NCBI GenBank assembly: GCA_900545325.1 | Contig: UQZE01000048.1 | Coordinates: 1-13,385, forward strand | Direction: 5' to 3' | Length of the DNA stretch: 13,385 bases | From: an uncultured Eubacteriales bacterium | GTDB taxonomy: Bacteria > Bacillota > Clostridia > Christensenellales > Borkfalkiaceae | Shown here: piece by piece, positions 1-6,555 of the stretch | Position numbering within the stretch: the first letter of the stretch is position 1 | Layout: every line of letters begins with the position of its first letter | The notes under the pieces: model-generated | What the model was told of the DNA's origin: nothing | The model's input: only the letters and a program-made list of their open reading frames with translations | The model's database searches: none | Made by a program: the position numbers and the translations under genes

Positions 1-711
1 GTGCACGTGGACGCTTCCGAACGCTTTCTCGGCAAACTTGCGGGCGTTGTCGATCCCGAACAGAAGCGCAAGATCATCGGCGCGGAATTCGTGAACGTTT
101 TTCAGGACGAGGCGAAAAAACACGGCGACTGCGAATTTCTGGCGCAGGGCACGATCTATCCCGACGTGATAGAATCGGGCGCCAACAATTCCGCGAACAT
201 CAAGAGCCACCACAACGTGGGCGGCCTGCCCGAAAAAATGTCCTTTGTCGGGCTTGTGGAGCCGCTCCGCGGCCTCTTTAAGGACGAGGTGCGCCAGCTC
301 GGCAGGAAGCTGGGACTGCCCGCTTCGCTCGTCAACCGCCAGCCCTTCCCCGGCCCCGGCCTCGCGATCCGCGTGATCGGCGAAGTTACGAAGGAAAAAC
401 TCGATATCCTGCGCAATGCGGACGCCGTCTGGCGCGAAGAGATCGAGAGCAATAAGATCAAGGCAGACCAGTATTTCGCCGTTCTGACCAACGTGCGGTC
501 GGTGGGCGTAATGGGCGATTTCAGAACGTACGACTACGCGCTCGCCCTCCGCGCGGTAACGACCTCGGACTTCATGACGGCGGAATACACAAAAATCCCC
601 CATTCCGTGCTGGAAAAAGCGGCGCTGCGCATTGCCAACGAAGTAGACGGCGTGAGCAGGGTATGTTACGATATCACGGGCAAGCCGCCCGCGACCGTCG
701 AATGGGAATAG
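1..711 (+). CDS. guaA: GMP synthase (glutamine-hydrolysing), copy 1, C-terminal part
   Basis: This is the C-terminal 236 residues of a GuaA protein; the window edge cuts off the amidotransferase domain and the ATP P-loop. GuaA converts XMP, ATP and glutamine (or ammonia) to GMP in the cytoplasm. Family signatures visible are DPEQKRKIIGAEF (about residues 18-30), FLAQGTIYPDVIESG (46-60), the XMP-site stretch IKSHHNVGGLP (67-77), QPFPGPGLAIRVIGE (114-128), RTYDYALALRAV (174-185) and the C-terminal KPPATVEWE. The dimerisation domain has the usual RTY...SDFMTAE pattern, so this copy looks like the canonical housekeeping enzyme. The stop codon is one base before the next gene, suggesting a shared transcript. 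A second guaA lies about 1.2 kb downstream. The first in-frame codon in the window is GTG, but it is internal to the gene and not a real start. Confidence 0.95.
   Translation: MHVDASERFLGKLAGVVDPEQKRKIIGAEFVNVFQDEAKKHGDCEFLAQGTIYPDVIESGANNSANIKSHHNVGGLPEKMSFVGLVEPLRGLFKDEVRQLGRKLGLPASLVNRQPFPGPGLAIRVIGEVTKEKLDILRNADAVWREEIESNKIKADQYFAVLTNVRSVGVMGDFRTYDYALALRAVTTSDFMTAEYTKIPHSVLEKAALRIANEVDGVSRVCYDITGKPPATVEWE
51..89 (+). repeat. 39-nt exact repeat shared by the two guaA copies (copy at 2541-2579)
   Basis: Positions 51-89 are identical to 2541-2579, covering the codons for DPEQKRKIIGAEF. Further identical blocks are 142-165 = 2632-2655, 200-227 = 2690-2717 and 335-364 = 2822-2851. The first three share the same offset of 2490 nt; the last is offset by 2487 nt. 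Between the blocks the genes differ clearly. This fits paralogy with strong codon preference on conserved motifs, or local gene conversion. Confidence 0.9.
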
Positions 712-712
712 A

Positions 713-1726
713 ATGGATATCCTGCAGATTGACGACGGTTTGCGGCTGAGGAGGTACGACGGCGCGGCCGATTTCGCCCTCGCCTGGTATCAGGACGGGG
801 AAACCGTGCGGCTGACGGACAACAGCGACCGCCTGTACGACAGAAAACGCCTGTACGATATGTACGGCTGGCTGAACGGTCGGGGCGAACTGTATTTTAT
901 CGAGATCAAAGGCGAAAACGGTTTTTTCCCCGTCGGGGACGTAACGCTTTGCAAAGACGATATCCCCATCGTAATAGGGGATGCGCGTTTCCGCGGCCGG
1001 GGCGTCGGCGGAAAAGTGCTGGCCGCCCTTATCGGGCGGGCGCGCTCGCTCGGCTGGAAAGAACTTTTCGTCCGCGAGATTTACGATTTCAACGAGGCGT
1101 CGAAAAGGCTTTTCACCCGCGCGGGGTTCGTTCCCTGCGGCAGTACGAAATGCGGAACGAGTTACCGCCTTGCGCTGAAAAAACGGCTCTCCGAAATGAC
1201 GCTCGAAGAACTGTGGCGGCTCTTCCCTATTTTTCTCACCGAGCACGACCCCGTCTGGGCGGAAAATTTTCGGGAGGAAAAGGCGCTTTTATCCTCCGCC
1301 GCAAAGGGCGCGCGCATCAGCCATATCGGGAGCACGGCGCTCGGTATCCGCGCAAAACCCATCGTCGATATCCTGCTCGAAACGGAAGGCGGAATTGCGG
1401 AGGCAGAACGGGCGGCGGAAAGCTGCGGCTATCTGCGCATGAACGGGGATAATCGCCGCGTTTCCATGAACAAGGGCTACACCGAAAACGGTTTCGCCGA
1501 CAAGGTATATCACCTGCATATCCGCCGCAGGGGCGACAACGACGAGCTGTATTTCCGCGACTATCTGCTGGAACACGCAGACGCGGCGGCCGAATACGAA
1601 AATTTGAAACTCAGACTGTGGAAAGAGTTCGAGCACGACCGCGACGGATACACGGCCGCCAAGACGGAAACGGTGAAAAAGTACACCGCCGCCGCAAAAG
1701 AACTCTATAAAGGAAGATACGACTGA
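713..1726 (+). CDS. GNAT acetyltransferase fused to a GrpB-family domain
   Basis: This 337-residue protein has two domains. Residues 1 to about 155 form a GNAT N-acetyltransferase, with the acetyl-CoA motif RGRGVGGK (94-101), a downstream N/E-rich beta5-alpha4 segment (YDFNEASKRLF, 124-134) and AGFVPCG. Residues about 163-337 match the GrpB family, which has a nucleotidyltransferase-like fold. The supporting motifs are HIGSTALG (204-211), KPIVDILLE (215-223) and the HLHIRRRG...YFRDYL block near 265-280. GrpB-domain proteins have no well-settled function, and the GNAT substrate cannot be read from the sequence. The ATG lies one base after the guaA stop and only a weak GGGA precedes it, so translation is probably coupled to guaA copy 1. 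A hairpin terminator follows directly. A fusion is more likely than a merged assembly because the frame is open and the linker reads smoothly. Confidence 0.85.
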   Translation: MDILQIDDGLRLRRYDGAADFALAWYQDGETVRLTDNSDRLYDRKRLYDMYGWLNGRGELYFIEIKGENGFFPVGDVTLCKDDIPIVIGDARFRGRGVGGKVLAALIGRARSLGWKELFVREIYDFNEASKRLFTRAGFVPCGSTKCGTSYRLALKKRLSEMTLEELWRLFPIFLTEHDPVWAENFREEKALLSSAAKGARISHIGSTALGIRAKPIVDILLETEGGIAEAERAAESCGYLRMNGDNRRVSMNKGYTENGFADKVYHLHIRRRGDNDELYFRDYLLEHADAAAEYENLKLRLWKEFEHDRDGYTAAKTETVKKYTAAAKELYKGRYD

Positions 1727-1731
1727 ACGCG

Positions 1732-1758
1732 ACGGGACGGCTTGGCCGCCCCGTTTTT
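1732..1758 (+). terminator. Intrinsic terminator after the guaA copy 1 / GNAT-GrpB unit
   Basis: The stem 1732-1741 pairs with 1745-1754 with one A/C mismatch, around a TTG loop. It is followed by a run of five T (1754-1758). It lies six bases after the stop codon of the GNAT-GrpB gene and ends that transcription unit. Confidence 0.7.
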
Positions 1759-1793
1759 CCGTTCCTCCGCCTCATTTTTTCCGCTCCTCCGCC
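1759..1793 (+). repeat. Short direct repeat in a pyrimidine-rich spacer
   Basis: CCGTTCCTCCGCC (1759-1771) recurs as CCGCTCCTCCGCC (1781-1793), 12 of 13 identical. The surrounding spacer (1754-1829) alternates GC-rich stretches with T runs at 1754-1758, 1775-1780, 1803-1808 and 1824-1829. It has no coding potential that I trust. It may be decayed terminator material or just a composition effect. Confidence 0.4.
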
Positions 1794-1842
1794 CCGCGCC
1801 CGTTTTTTCTGCGGCGGCGCGCGTTTTTTGCCTTCTCTGCGC

Positions 1843-1871
1843 TTGAAAAAATACGCGTTTTCGTATATAAT
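1843..1871 (+). promoter_or_regulatory. Sigma-A-type promoter of guaA copy 2
   Basis: TTGAAA (1843-1848), a 17-bp spacer and a perfect TATAAT (1866-1871). Transcription should start near 1878, giving a leader of about 28 nt. That is too short for a purine riboswitch and places the in-frame ATG at 1828 upstream of the transcript. Confidence 0.85.
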
Positions 1872-1905
1872 AGAAAAAAGCGAAAGAAATTCGGAGGATA
1901 TCGAT

Positions 1906-3204
1906 TTGAAACAGGATATGATAGCGGTCATGGACCTCGGCAGCACCCGCAATACCGACGTCGCCCGCGCCGTCCGCGCGCTCGGCGTTTACAGCGAGAT
2001 CGTCAATTATGACGTTACGGCGGAGGAACTTCTCGCTCTGCCCAACGTGAAAGGCGTAATTGCAAACGGCGGCCCCAACGGCTTTGCTGACGGCAAAAAG
2101 ATAACGCTCGGCGAAGAGGTGAAAAAGAGCGGGCTGCCCGTTTACACCTTCGACTATGCGGAGGACGGCGAGGCGAACGCCATGCCCGAACGCGACGAGG
2201 ATATTGCCGCCACGCTGAAAAGTTTCGTCTTCGGCACCTGCAAGGCGCAGCCGAACTGGAACATGGAAAACTTTATCGCGGATCAGGTGGAACTCATCAG
2301 AAAGCAGGTCGGCGATAAAAAAGTGCTGCTCGCGCTGTCGGGCGGCGTGGATTCCTCCGTGGTGGCGGCCCTTCTGCTCAAGGCGGTGGGCAGACAGCTT
2401 ACCTGCGTGCACGTCAACCACGGCCTTTTGAGAAAGGGCGAACCCGAACAGGTAGTCAGAGTGTTCAGGGAAGAAATGAACGCCAACCTCGTTTACGTGG
2501 ACGCGGAAGAGCGGTTTTTGAACAAGCTTGCAGGCGTGTCCGATCCCGAACAGAAGCGCAAGATCATCGGCGCGGAATTTATCCGCGTTTTTGAAGAAGA
2601 GGCGAGAAAGCTCGACGGCATCGAATTTCTCGCGCAGGGCACGATCTATCCCGACATTGTGGAAAGCGGCACCAAGACCGCGAAGATCGTCAAGAGCCAC
2701 CACAACGTGGGCGGCCTTCCCGAAGATCTCAAATTCGAACTCGTGGAACCGCTGAAAATGCTCTTTAAGGACGAAGTGCGCGCGTGCGGCGCGGCGCTCG
2801 GCCTGCCCGACGGCATGGTCTACCGCCAGCCCTTCCCCGGCCCCGGCCTCGGCGTGAGATGTCTCGGCGCCATCACGAAGGACCGCCTCGAAGCCGTGAG
2901 AGAGAGCGACGCCATCCTGCGCGAGGAATTCGCAAACAACAATCTGGAGGGCAAGGTTTGGCAGTATTTCACGCTGGTGCCCGATTTCAAATCGGTGGGC
3001 GTGCGGGATAACGCGCGCTGTTTCGACTGGCCCGTCATTATCCGCGCGGTAAACACCGTAGACGCAATGACGGCGGAAGTGCCCGAACTCCCCTGGGCGG
3101 TTCTGCAAAAAATCACGAAGCGCATTTTAAGCGAAGTCAAGGGCGTGAACAGGGTATGTTTCGACATGTCCCCCAAGCCCACGGCTACCATCGAATGGGA
3201 ATAG
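1906..3204 (+). CDS. guaA: GMP synthase paralogue (copy 2) with a degenerate amidotransferase domain
   Basis: The protein has 432 residues, against about 510 for typical GuaA. I chose the TTG start at 1906 because GGAGG (1893-1897) lies 8 nt upstream; an ATG at 1918 is too far away. Residues about 5-95 resemble the first half of the class I glutamine amidotransferase domain (MDLGSTRNTDVARAVRALG, VKGVIANGGPN). Where the nucleophile motif (ICYGMQ) should stand, the sequence reads VYTFDYAED, and it soon rejoins the family at ATLKSFVFGTC. Roughly 75 residues are missing, including the catalytic Cys and the HPE histidine. The synthetase half is complete: LSGGVDSSV P-loop, DPEQKRKIIGAEF, FLAQGTIYPDIVESG, VKSHHNVGGLP, QPFPGPGLG and C-terminal KPTATIEWE. 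It could therefore be an ammonia-dependent GMP synthetase, borrow ammonia from another subunit, or have a diverged role. It is monocistronic, between its own promoter and terminator. Confidence 0.9.
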   Translation: MKQDMIAVMDLGSTRNTDVARAVRALGVYSEIVNYDVTAEELLALPNVKGVIANGGPNGFADGKKITLGEEVKKSGLPVYTFDYAEDGEANAMPERDEDIAATLKSFVFGTCKAQPNWNMENFIADQVELIRKQVGDKKVLLALSGGVDSSVVAALLLKAVGRQLTCVHVNHGLLRKGEPEQVVRVFREEMNANLVYVDAEERFLNKLAGVSDPEQKRKIIGAEFIRVFEEEARKLDGIEFLAQGTIYPDIVESGTKTAKIVKSHHNVGGLPEDLKFELVEPLKMLFKDEVRACGAALGLPDGMVYRQPFPGPGLGVRCLGAITKDRLEAVRESDAILREEFANNNLEGKVWQYFTLVPDFKSVGVRDNARCFDWPVIIRAVNTVDAMTAEVPELPWAVLQKITKRILSEVKGVNRVCFDMSPKPTATIEWE

Positions 3205-3209
3205 AAAAT

Positions 3210-3242
3210 AAAAGAGCGGACTCTTTTCGTCCGCTCTTTTTT
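3210..3242. terminator. Bidirectional intrinsic terminator between convergent genes
   Basis: A perfect 12-bp stem (3210-3221 with 3229-3240), a 7-nt loop and T6 (3237-3242) on the plus strand. On the minus strand the hairpin is followed by a T-rich stretch (complement of 3201-3209). It serves guaA copy 2 from the left and the GNAT gene, which ends at 3241, from the right. Confidence 0.9.
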
Positions 3243-3810
3243 AATCGGAAAATCTTCGCAGTATCGCGGCTACGGCCTCCCCGTCTATCGACCGCATACT
3301 TTTAAACCGCCGCGGCGGCGTATGGGGGGCAATCGCCTTTTCAAACCATGCCACGTCGTGCCATGCGCCGTTTTTAAATCCCGTTCTGCGGTAAACTCCC
3401 GATCTGGAAAATCCTGCGGAAACGTGCAGACCTTCGCTGCGCGCGTTAGGGAGCGTAACGCCGCCGTAAACGTTGACCACGTTCTGCAGCTGCAGAATTT
3501 CCGTCAACGCGGCATACAGTTTTTTTCCGATCCCCTCGGAAAGGCGGCCGCCGTCGATATAAACGGAAAGCTCCGCGTTCCAGCCGTAGGCCGCTCGCTC
3601 CATCTGCCTGTGCGCGTACGCATAACCGATCGGCTTTCCCTTCTCTTCGCATACGAGATAGGGATAGTCCCGTGAGATTTCCCTTATACGAGCGGCGAAT
3701 TCCTCCGCGGACGGCAGCGTGCATTCGAACGAAACGGGCGTGTCTATGTATTGCGCATAGATGCCGAGCAAGGCCGCCGCGTCGTTTTCCGATACTATGC
3801 GCAGTTTCAT
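3241..3810 (-). CDS. GNAT N-acetyltransferase, phosphinothricin-acetyltransferase-like
   Basis: The protein has 189 residues. The acetyl-CoA-binding motif A region is RLSEGIGKKLYAAL (89-102). The stretch GVTLPNARSEGLHVSAGF (117-134), followed by GVYRRTGFKNGAWHDVAWFEK, is characteristic of the Pat/MnaT-type branch of GNAT enzymes, which acetylate amino groups of small molecules such as phosphinothricin or methionine sulfone. The true substrate is not known here. The ATG overlaps the stop of the upstream metallo-hydrolase gene (ATGA, 3807-3810), so the two are translationally coupled in one operon. The C-terminal 30 residues, rich in Arg, extend past the usual end of the domain. The last bases abut the bidirectional terminator. 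Confidence 0.85.
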   Translation of the reverse strand: MKLRIVSENDAAALLGIYAQYIDTPVSFECTLPSAEEFAARIREISRDYPYLVCEEKGKPIGYAYAHRQMERAAYGWNAELSVYIDGGRLSEGIGKKLYAALTEILQLQNVVNVYGGVTLPNARSEGLHVSAGFSRSGVYRRTGFKNGAWHDVAWFEKAIAPHTPPRRFKSMRSIDGEAVAAILRRFSD

Positions 3811-4655
3811 ACTTCCGCCGCCATTCCGTCATAGGCGACGCCGAGGCCGTAAGGCGCGAGCGCGCGCTCTATATCCTCGTGCAGCATGCCGCCGTTATGC
3901 GAAAAATGCGTTACGAAAACGCGGGCGCCCGCAGACAGCAGGTTCCTCTTTTTCAGCGTTTCCGCCGCGGTTACGCAAGCCTTTATGTTCATATGCGTGG
4001 AATTTTCGTCTATCTCGTGGGCGAGCATCGTGCAGTCGAGCAGAACGACGTCCGCCCGCAAACCGTTTTCTTCCATAAAATCGTAGGTTTCGGGATAGAT
4101 CCTGCCCGTGTCGAACGCTTGCAGCAGCGATTTGCCCGTCGCGCGTTCCCGCACGTAATAATAATGCGCCTGCTCGCTCTTCATATGCTGCGCGCGGAAG
4201 GCGCATACGTCGTAGGCGCCCGCACGGAACAATTTCAGCGGCTCGGGCGTTACGAATTCCAGCGCCGCCCTTACGGAGGCGATAAAGGGTTCCGTTTCCT
4301 CGCCGAGCGCGAACGCGCGCCGCACGCCCTCGCTGCAATAAATGCGCAATTTTTCACACGACATGCCGTGCGCGAAAACCGAGCCCCGCAGACAGAGATC
4401 GAGCGGGCGGAAATGGTCGCTGTGCGAATGTGTTACCAGCAGGGTTTCTATTTTTGAAAAGTCCGCCCCGCTTTGCAGTTTATGCAAATAGGCGTCCGCC
4501 GGCCAGTCTATCATGAGGTCTTCGTTCACGAGCACCTGCGCCCGCGTGCGGATATCCTTTCCGCCTTTTTCCGCCGCCTTTCTGCAGGTCGGGCAATTGC
4601 AGAACAGGGCGGGTATGCACTCGGCCGCCGCGCTGCCTAAAACAGTTACTTTCAT
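3807..4655 (-). CDS. PhnP-like metallo-beta-lactamase-fold hydrolase
   Basis: The protein has 282 residues. The metal-binding motif HSHSDH is at 76-81, and further likely ligands are H157, D182 (FDTG), D207 (LLDCT) and H221, with TH/FSH near 249-253. An N-terminal CNCPTC cluster (C19, C21, C24) resembles the structural zinc site of PhnP, the cyclic phosphodiesterase of phosphonate catabolism. PhnP-like proteins are widespread outside phn operons, so the substrate (a cyclic ribose phosphate or another phosphodiester) is inferred only. It has a good SD (GGAGG, 5 nt before ATG) and its own promoter, and is first in an operon with the GNAT gene. No signal peptide is visible, so it is expected in the cytoplasm. 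Confidence 0.85.
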   Translation of the reverse strand: MKVTVLGSAAAECIPALFCNCPTCRKAAEKGGKDIRTRAQVLVNEDLMIDWPADAYLHKLQSGADFSKIETLLVTHSHSDHFRPLDLCLRGSVFAHGMSCEKLRIYCSEGVRRAFALGEETEPFIASVRAALEFVTPEPLKLFRAGAYDVCAFRAQHMKSEQAHYYYVRERATGKSLLQAFDTGRIYPETYDFMEENGLRADVVLLDCTMLAHEIDENSTHMNIKACVTAAETLKKRNLLSAGARVFVTHFSHNGGMLHEDIERALAPYGLGVAYDGMAAEV

Positions 4656-4699
4656 ATCTTCCTCCCTGAAAACGGCGCGTCGGGCGCCGCTTTGTTTCC

Positions 4700-4728
4700 A
4701 TTATATCCCCCGCCCGCCGATTTTGCAA
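4700..4728 (-). promoter_or_regulatory. Sigma-A-type promoter of the PhnP-like/GNAT operon
   Basis: Read on the minus strand: TTGCAA (complement of 4723-4728), 17-bp spacer, perfect TATAAT (complement of 4700-4705). The start should lie near 4693, giving a leader of about 38 nt. The leader contains a small 6-bp hairpin (4673-4678 with 4684-4689) ahead of the SD. Confidence 0.8.
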
Positions 4729-4777
4729 GGCGATGCGTAAAATTCCGTTAAATTTTCTAAGTTTTTCCGCCGATAAC

Positions 4778-4809
4778 AAAAAAAATTTCCGCTTTCAGGC
4801 GGAAATTTT
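4778..4809 (-). terminator. Intrinsic terminator of the degV-SGNH operon
   Basis: On the minus strand an 11-bp stem (4799-4809 with 4782-4792) and a 6-nt loop run directly into T8 (complement of 4778-4785). The stop codon of the SGNH gene (4795-4797) lies in the loop, so the hairpin includes the last codons of the gene. Confidence 0.9.
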
Positions 4810-5502
4810 GCCGTCTATGAATTTCATAACGCTTTTCGCGATCACGCGGTGTCCGCCCGCGTTGGGGTGAATGCCGTCGTCCGAATAATTGACGAGATAA
4901 TCTGTCTGCATCAGAAAATCCGAACGTATATCTATGATTTTGCAATCGTTTTTCATCGCCGCGCCGATCACCGCGAGGTTGTAGCATTCCTGGTGGCGGT
5001 TGATGTTGGTGATGTCGCCGCTCAAAAATTCCAGCACCTTTTCGCCGTCCGCGACGTTGGATATCACCCGTTCGAAATACCGCTTGGAATCGACGGGCGT
5101 GAGCGTGGTCAAAAGCACCTGCACGCCGTCCGCCTTGAGCTTTTTGATGAGTTCGTCCAGCTCCTTTTCGAAAACGGAAAGCGGCGTTTTCGATTCGTGA
5201 AAGGCTTTCGGCGCGGCCGCCACCGCCTTCCAGTCGTAATCGCTGTCGTTCCCGCCGATACAGAACACCGCCGTGCGGTCTTTCTCTCCGCGCGTATCCT
5301 CAATGTAGCGTTCCACCATCCTCCGTTCGTAGATCTTATGGAGCGTCTGGCCGTAAGCCGAGCGGTTTTCTATGCGGAATCCGTATTTTTCTTCCAGCAG
5401 GCTGACCGCGTCCTTATCTACTTTTTCTATTCTGCCGCCCTTCGTCGTGTACCCTTTGGGTATAGAATCCCCGAAAAGCGTTATCTTTCCGAAATTCCTC
5501 AC
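4795..5502 (-). CDS. SGNH/GDSL-family esterase or lipase, cytoplasmic
   Basis: The protein has 235 residues from the GTG at 5502. I prefer this GTG because GGAGG (complement of 5511-5515) lies 8 nt upstream; an in-frame TTG at 5508 would leave only 2 nt. The SGNH hydrolase blocks are all visible: block I FGDSIPKGY with the nucleophile Ser at about residue 13, block II Gly in RSAYGQTL, block III GGND (83-86), and block V DGIHPNAGGH (209-218) with the catalytic Asp and His. Such enzymes hydrolyse acyl esters of lipids, sugars or thioesters; the substrate is not readable. No signal peptide or membrane segment is seen. It follows the DegV gene by 25 nt and precedes a strong terminator, so both are in one operon. 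Confidence 0.88.
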   Translation of the reverse strand: MRNFGKITLFGDSIPKGYTTKGGRIEKVDKDAVSLLEEKYGFRIENRSAYGQTLHKIYERRMVERYIEDTRGEKDRTAVFCIGGNDSDYDWKAVAAAPKAFHESKTPLSVFEKELDELIKKLKADGVQVLLTTLTPVDSKRYFERVISNVADGEKVLEFLSGDITNINRHQECYNLAVIGAAMKNDCKIIDIRSDFLMQTDYLVNYSDDGIHPNAGGHRVIAKSVMKFIDGKISA

Positions 5503-5527
5503 CTTCAAGACCTCCGCAATTTTAAGT

Positions 5528-6382
5528 TTAAGATAGTTTACCGCCGTCGTTGATGTAGAGTATTCCGAGACAGTGTTCGCCGCAATGGCTGGTGATGGTG
5601 CCTCCCGCGCGCGTTTCGTAAATATTTTTGAATCCCCGCGCTTTCAGCGCCTTGCGCGCTTCCTCCAGCATGCCCTCCGTCGCGGTGGTATACGTCAGAA
5701 ATCCCACTTCCAGATCGGGATTATCGAAGCGTTCCAGCGTGTCCGCACAGTAGGAACGCACGGCGCTTTCTATTTTGCCGCGGTATTTTTTCGCCGCGCC
5801 CATCTTGCCGTCTATTACCAGAATTTGCGGCCGCAATTTCAGCAGGTTGGCTCCGAAATAGGCGAGCGAGGAACATCTGCCGCCTTTATAGAGATAATCC
5901 AGCCGCTCGAGCACGAACCCCGCCTGAACGTAAGGTATGCGCTTTGCGCATTTTTCCGCTACCGCGCCGAGGCTTTCTCCCTCCGCCGCGAGTTTTGACG
6001 CGTAGATTGCCAAAAGCGCGATGCCGGTAGAAAGCGAGCGCGAATCGAGCACACGCACCCTGCCGCCGAACTTTTTCGACGCCGCCACGGCGTTTGCGAA
6101 AGCGCTGCTCATTTCCGAAGACAGGGAAAAGTGGATCACGCCTTCGTACGTTTCGAGCAGCTTTGCGAAATGCTCTTCGAACTGGAACTGATTGACCGCG
6201 CTCGTCTTGGGCAGAATGCCCGTTTTGGCGACGTAATCGATAATTTCTTCGCAGTCTACGTCGCCGTCGAGCCTGGCGGCGTCGCCCAGCAGAACGGTAA
6301 AGGGCACGGTATGTATGTCGAATTCCTTCAATAAATCTTTCGTCAGATCGACGGTGGTTTCCGCCGAAACCGCTATCTTCAT
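5528..6382 (-). CDS. DegV/FakB family fatty-acid-binding protein
   Basis: The protein has 284 residues starting MKIAVSAETTVDL. The start at 6382 is supported by AAGGAGG ahead of it and by a promoter whose start point (about 6451) excludes the upstream in-frame ATG at 6466. DegV/FakB proteins hold a fatty acid and present it to FakA for phosphorylation. Typical elements are TSAVNQFQFEEHF (60-72, the TS-Q/P loop), SLSSEMSSAFANA (86-98, lipid carboxylate loop), VLDSRSLSTG (111-120), LDYLYKGGRCSS (161-172) and the C-terminal RAGGTITSHCGEHCLG (258-273), with a His at the position that is usually essential. The His loop differs from the usual HxGPG form (HCGEH here). The partner kinase FakA is encoded about 3 kb away. 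The gene is first in an operon with an SGNH hydrolase. Confidence 0.88.
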   Translation of the reverse strand: MKIAVSAETTVDLTKDLLKEFDIHTVPFTVLLGDAARLDGDVDCEEIIDYVAKTGILPKTSAVNQFQFEEHFAKLLETYEGVIHFSLSSEMSSAFANAVAASKKFGGRVRVLDSRSLSTGIALLAIYASKLAAEGESLGAVAEKCAKRIPYVQAGFVLERLDYLYKGGRCSSLAYFGANLLKLRPQILVIDGKMGAAKKYRGKIESAVRSYCADTLERFDNPDLEVGFLTYTTATEGMLEEARKALKARGFKNIYETRAGGTITSHCGEHCLGILYINDGGKLS

Positions 6383-6457
6383 AGCTTTCCTCCTTAAATA
6401 ACAAACATTGCGCACCGGAAAACTTTCCCGCAGAAGATCATGCGCTTTTTCCACTTT

Positions 6458-6486
6458 ACTATACACCGAAACCGCGGGAAAATCAA
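6458..6486 (-). promoter_or_regulatory. Sigma-A-type promoter of the degV-SGNH operon
   Basis: Minus strand: TTGATT (complement of 6481-6486), 17-bp spacer, TATAGT (complement of 6458-6463). The start should lie near 6451, about 70 nt before the degV ATG. The -35 sits inside an inverted repeat (6474-6505), so binding there would block it. Confidence 0.75.
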
Positions 6487-6505
6487 TCTACTTTTGTTTT
6501 CCCGC
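6474..6505. promoter_or_regulatory. Inverted repeat over the degV -35 element (putative operator)
   Basis: GCGGGAAAA (6474-6482) and its exact complement TTTTCCCGC (6497-6505), 14-nt spacer. No T run follows on either strand in a terminator-like position, so an operator is more likely than a terminator. The binding protein is unknown; the divergent XRE regulator is the obvious candidate. Confidence 0.5.
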
Positions 6506-6523
6506 CTCTACTTGCGTCCTTTC

Positions 6524-6555
6524 CCCCGTAGAGTGACGTTTTTCACTCTACGGGG
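6524..6555. promoter_or_regulatory. Perfect 13-bp inverted repeat between divergent promoters (putative operator)
   Basis: CCCCGTAGAGTGA (6524-6536) and its exact complement (6543-6555), 6-nt spacer. An outer pair TCTACT (6507-6512) and AGTAGA (6556-6561) extends the symmetry asymmetrically. There is no terminator T tract. It sits between the degV and xre promoters, and its centre is 50 bp from the centre of the other repeat, which is also 32 bp long. Confidence 0.6.

Noticed and set aside
1828..1905. Start of guaA copy 2 at the ATG at 1828
   Set aside because: This ATG lies upstream of the -35 element, has no SD, and adds residues foreign to GuaA.
1872..1905. Possible purine riboswitch ahead of guaA copy 2
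   Set aside because: The predicted leader is only about 28 nt, too short for an aptamer.
1705..3108. Long minus-strand open frame of 467 codons antisense to guaA copy 2
   Set aside because: It overlaps a gene with clear GuaA motifs; composition is shadow-like and no family is recognisable.
6383..6466. 28-codon N-terminal extension of the DegV protein from the ATG at 6466
   Set aside because: The promoter places the transcript start near 6451, the extension does not match the family, and a strong SD precedes the ATG at 6382.
6524..6555. Perfect inverted repeat as an intrinsic terminator
   Set aside because: No T tract follows on either strand and no gene ends next to it; an operator role is more plausible.
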